Shown piece after piece: positions 62,805 to 64,000 of a DNA stretch of 64,000 bases. The DNA comes from Geobacteraceae bacterium. Lineage in GTDB: Bacteria > Desulfobacterota > Desulfuromonadia > Geobacterales > Pseudopelobacteraceae. The notes beneath the pieces were generated by a model. That model saw nothing but the letters and a program-made list of their open reading frames with translations. It searched no databases and was not told where the DNA came from. The position numbers and the translations under genes are program-made. Positions within the stretch are counted from its first letter, which is position 1. The number at the start of each line of letters is the position of its first letter. The DNA lies in the NCBI GenBank assembly GCA_016720395.1, contig JADKKR010000007.1:127080-191079 (forward strand), read 5' to 3'.

Positions 62805-62866
62805 AAGCGGTTCAATGTTCGAGGTTGACTTGACAAACCTTGAACCTTGAACTTCGAACCTTGAAT
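62791..62866. repeat. AACCTTGAA repeat cluster, copy 3
   Basis: The pgeF-comM gap holds GTTCAAGGTT, GGTTCAATGTTCGAGGTT and then AAACCTTGAACCTTGAACTTCGAACCTTGAATCAG. The forward and reverse copies are able to pair. The first copy overlaps the last codons of pgeF. Confidence 0.7.
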
Positions 62867-62882
62867 CAGAAACGGATTTTGT

Positions 62883-64000
62883 ATGCTCGCAAAAGTCCTC
62901 AGCAGTGCCCTGATCGGTATCGACGCCATTCTGGTGGACGTGGAGGTTGACCTGGCCCCCGGGCTGCCTGCCTTCGCGACGGTCGGGCTTCCAGACGGTG
63001 CGGTCAAGGAGAAGCAAGGACCGGGTACGCGCCGCCCTGAAAAATTCCGGCTACGATTTCCCCACCCGCCGCATCACCGCCAACCTGGCTCCGGCTGATA
63101 TCAAAAAAGAGGGCGCCGCCTACGACCTGCCGATCTCCATCGGCATCCTTGCAGCCACCGGTGTAGTCAAGGGCAATCTTCTACAGCAGTATACCCTGCT
63201 GGGTGAACTCTCCCTGGACGGGGGCCTCAAACCGATCCGCGGGGCACTTTCCATGGCCGTGGCAGCCAAGAGAGCCGGGCTGAGAGGCGTCATCCTGCCG
63301 GCCGAAAACGCCCCCGAGGCTGCGGTTGTCGAGGGACTCGAGATCATCGGCGCCGCAAACCTGGCCCAGGTGGTCGAGTTCCTGAACGGCCGCGAAGGGA
63401 TCGAGCCGTGCCGGGTTGACCTGCAGGAACTGTTTTCAAACGGCTGTGACTACGGCGAGGATTTCAGCGAGGTCAAGGGGCAGGAACACACCAAGCGGGC
63501 CCTCGAGGTAGCTGCCAGCGGTGGTCATAACATCCTGATGATCGGTCCACCCGGTTCTGGCAAGACCATGCTGGCCCGACGCATACCGACGATCCTCCCC
63601 CGGATGTCTTTTGAAGAAGCGATTGAAACCACCAAGATCTTCAGCGTCAGCGGCATGCTGGATAAAGAGCGGGCCCTTCTGGCGGTGCGCCCCTTCCGTT
63701 CTCCGCATCACACGATCTCGGATGTGGGGCTGATCGGCGGCGGCACTACACCTAAGCCGGGCGAGGTCTCCCTGGCCCATAATGGTGTCCTGTTTCTGGA
63801 CGAACTTCCGGAATTCAAGAAGAACGTCCTGGAGGTCCTGCGCCAGCCACTGGAGGATGGTCGCGTCACCATCTCCCGCTCACTGGTGTCACTGACCTAT
63901 CCATCGCGGGTGATGCTGGTGGGTTGCCCCGCTACCGCTCACGCATATCCGGGCCGCCCTGACCGCATCGACATACACATCGAGGTGCCTCGGTCAAGTA
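62883..64000 (+). pseudogene. comM: comM/YifB-type Mg-chelatase-like AAA+ protein, partial and frameshifted
   Basis: The start gives MLAKVLSSALIGIDAILVDV and FATVGLPDGAVKE, the ComM N-terminus. At about 63013 an extra A (GAGAAGCAAGG for GAGAGCAAGG) shifts the frame; the next frame continues RVRAALKNSGYDFPTRR and runs cleanly through the P-loop (IGPPGSGKTMLARR), Walker B (LFLDELPEFKK) and TISRSLVSLTYPSRVMLV. After about 63925 a zinc-finger-like segment of roughly 25 codons is missing, YRSRISGP appears in another frame, and further single bases are lacking before DRIDIHIEVP. The gene runs off the window. ComM is a hexameric helicase helping DNA integration in transformation. Confidence 0.85.

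Overview
The window looks like chromosome of an anaerobic deltaproteobacterium of the Geobacter/Pelobacter type (Desulfuromonadales). This is inferred from gene content: a succinyl-CoA:acetate CoA-transferase with its own promoter, a selenocysteine formate dehydrogenase with a NrfD-type membrane subunit and a sigma-54 promoter, a fused homocysteine methyltransferase/methylene-THF reductase, DUF4388 and Roadblock proteins, and GC-rich housekeeping genes interrupted by AT-richer glycan genes. No rRNA, tRNA, CRISPR array or intact insertion sequence was seen.

Layout. (1) 1-16.3 kb, minus strand: a surface polysaccharide locus with a Wzi-like outer membrane protein (broken), a polyprenyl-phosphate sugar-1-phosphate transferase, WcaI-like and other GT4/GT2 glycosyltransferases, hexapeptide acetyltransferases, methyltransferases, a Wzy/ligase-type polymerase and a Wzx-type flippase. 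(2) 15.1-25.2 kb, minus strand, continuous with the glycan genes: a lasso-peptide gene cluster. It has a 40-aa precursor, an asparagine-synthetase-like cyclase (C), two different HPr-kinase-like kinases, a PAPS-type sulfotransferase, a PqqD-like B1, a transglutaminase-like B2, an ABC exporter (D), an APS kinase (cysC) and a NTP_transf_5 nucleotidyltransferase. A 12-bp perfect hairpin followed by a T-rich tract lies between the precursor and the cyclase. The presence of two kinases, a sulfotransferase and the enzyme that makes its PAPS donor suggests a heavily tailored (phosphorylated and/or sulfated) lasso peptide. This is the most unusual system in the window. (3) 25.3-28.2 kb: a decayed secreted protein gene, a non-coding stretch, an ankyrin lipoprotein and a DUF2889 protein. 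(4) 28.3-39.0 kb: a formate dehydrogenase operon (FdnG with Sec191, four-cluster ferredoxin subunit, NrfD-like membrane subunit, MobA). Divergent from it are a sigma-54 activator, a Cache/HAMP histidine kinase and an MFS transporter in overlapping frames. (5) 39.1-49.6 kb, plus strand: cysS, a two-component pair, a nucleotidyltransferase/phosphomannomutase-like fusion, a GH57 glycosidase, galT and a DUF2400 protein. (6) 49.7-64 kb: a zinc-ribbon membrane protein, a Cys-rich FKBP isomerase, DUF167-DivIVA-YggT, an inositol phosphatase, the CoA-transferase, a DUF4388/Roadblock pair, a Xer recombinase, metF fusion, DedA, PgeF, and a comM copy carrying several indels.

Several genes carry single-base indels or small deletions (Wzi-like, a GT2 C-terminus, an acetyltransferase, a small gene next to lasso B1, a secreted protein, comM). 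The mixture of homopolymer indels and tightly clustered lesions in comM makes sequence error a serious alternative to genuine decay. Three families of intergenic repeats recur: C/G-run palindromes (one in frame inside the MFS gene), AACCTTGAA-type repeats, and one MITE-like element inside the lasso cluster.
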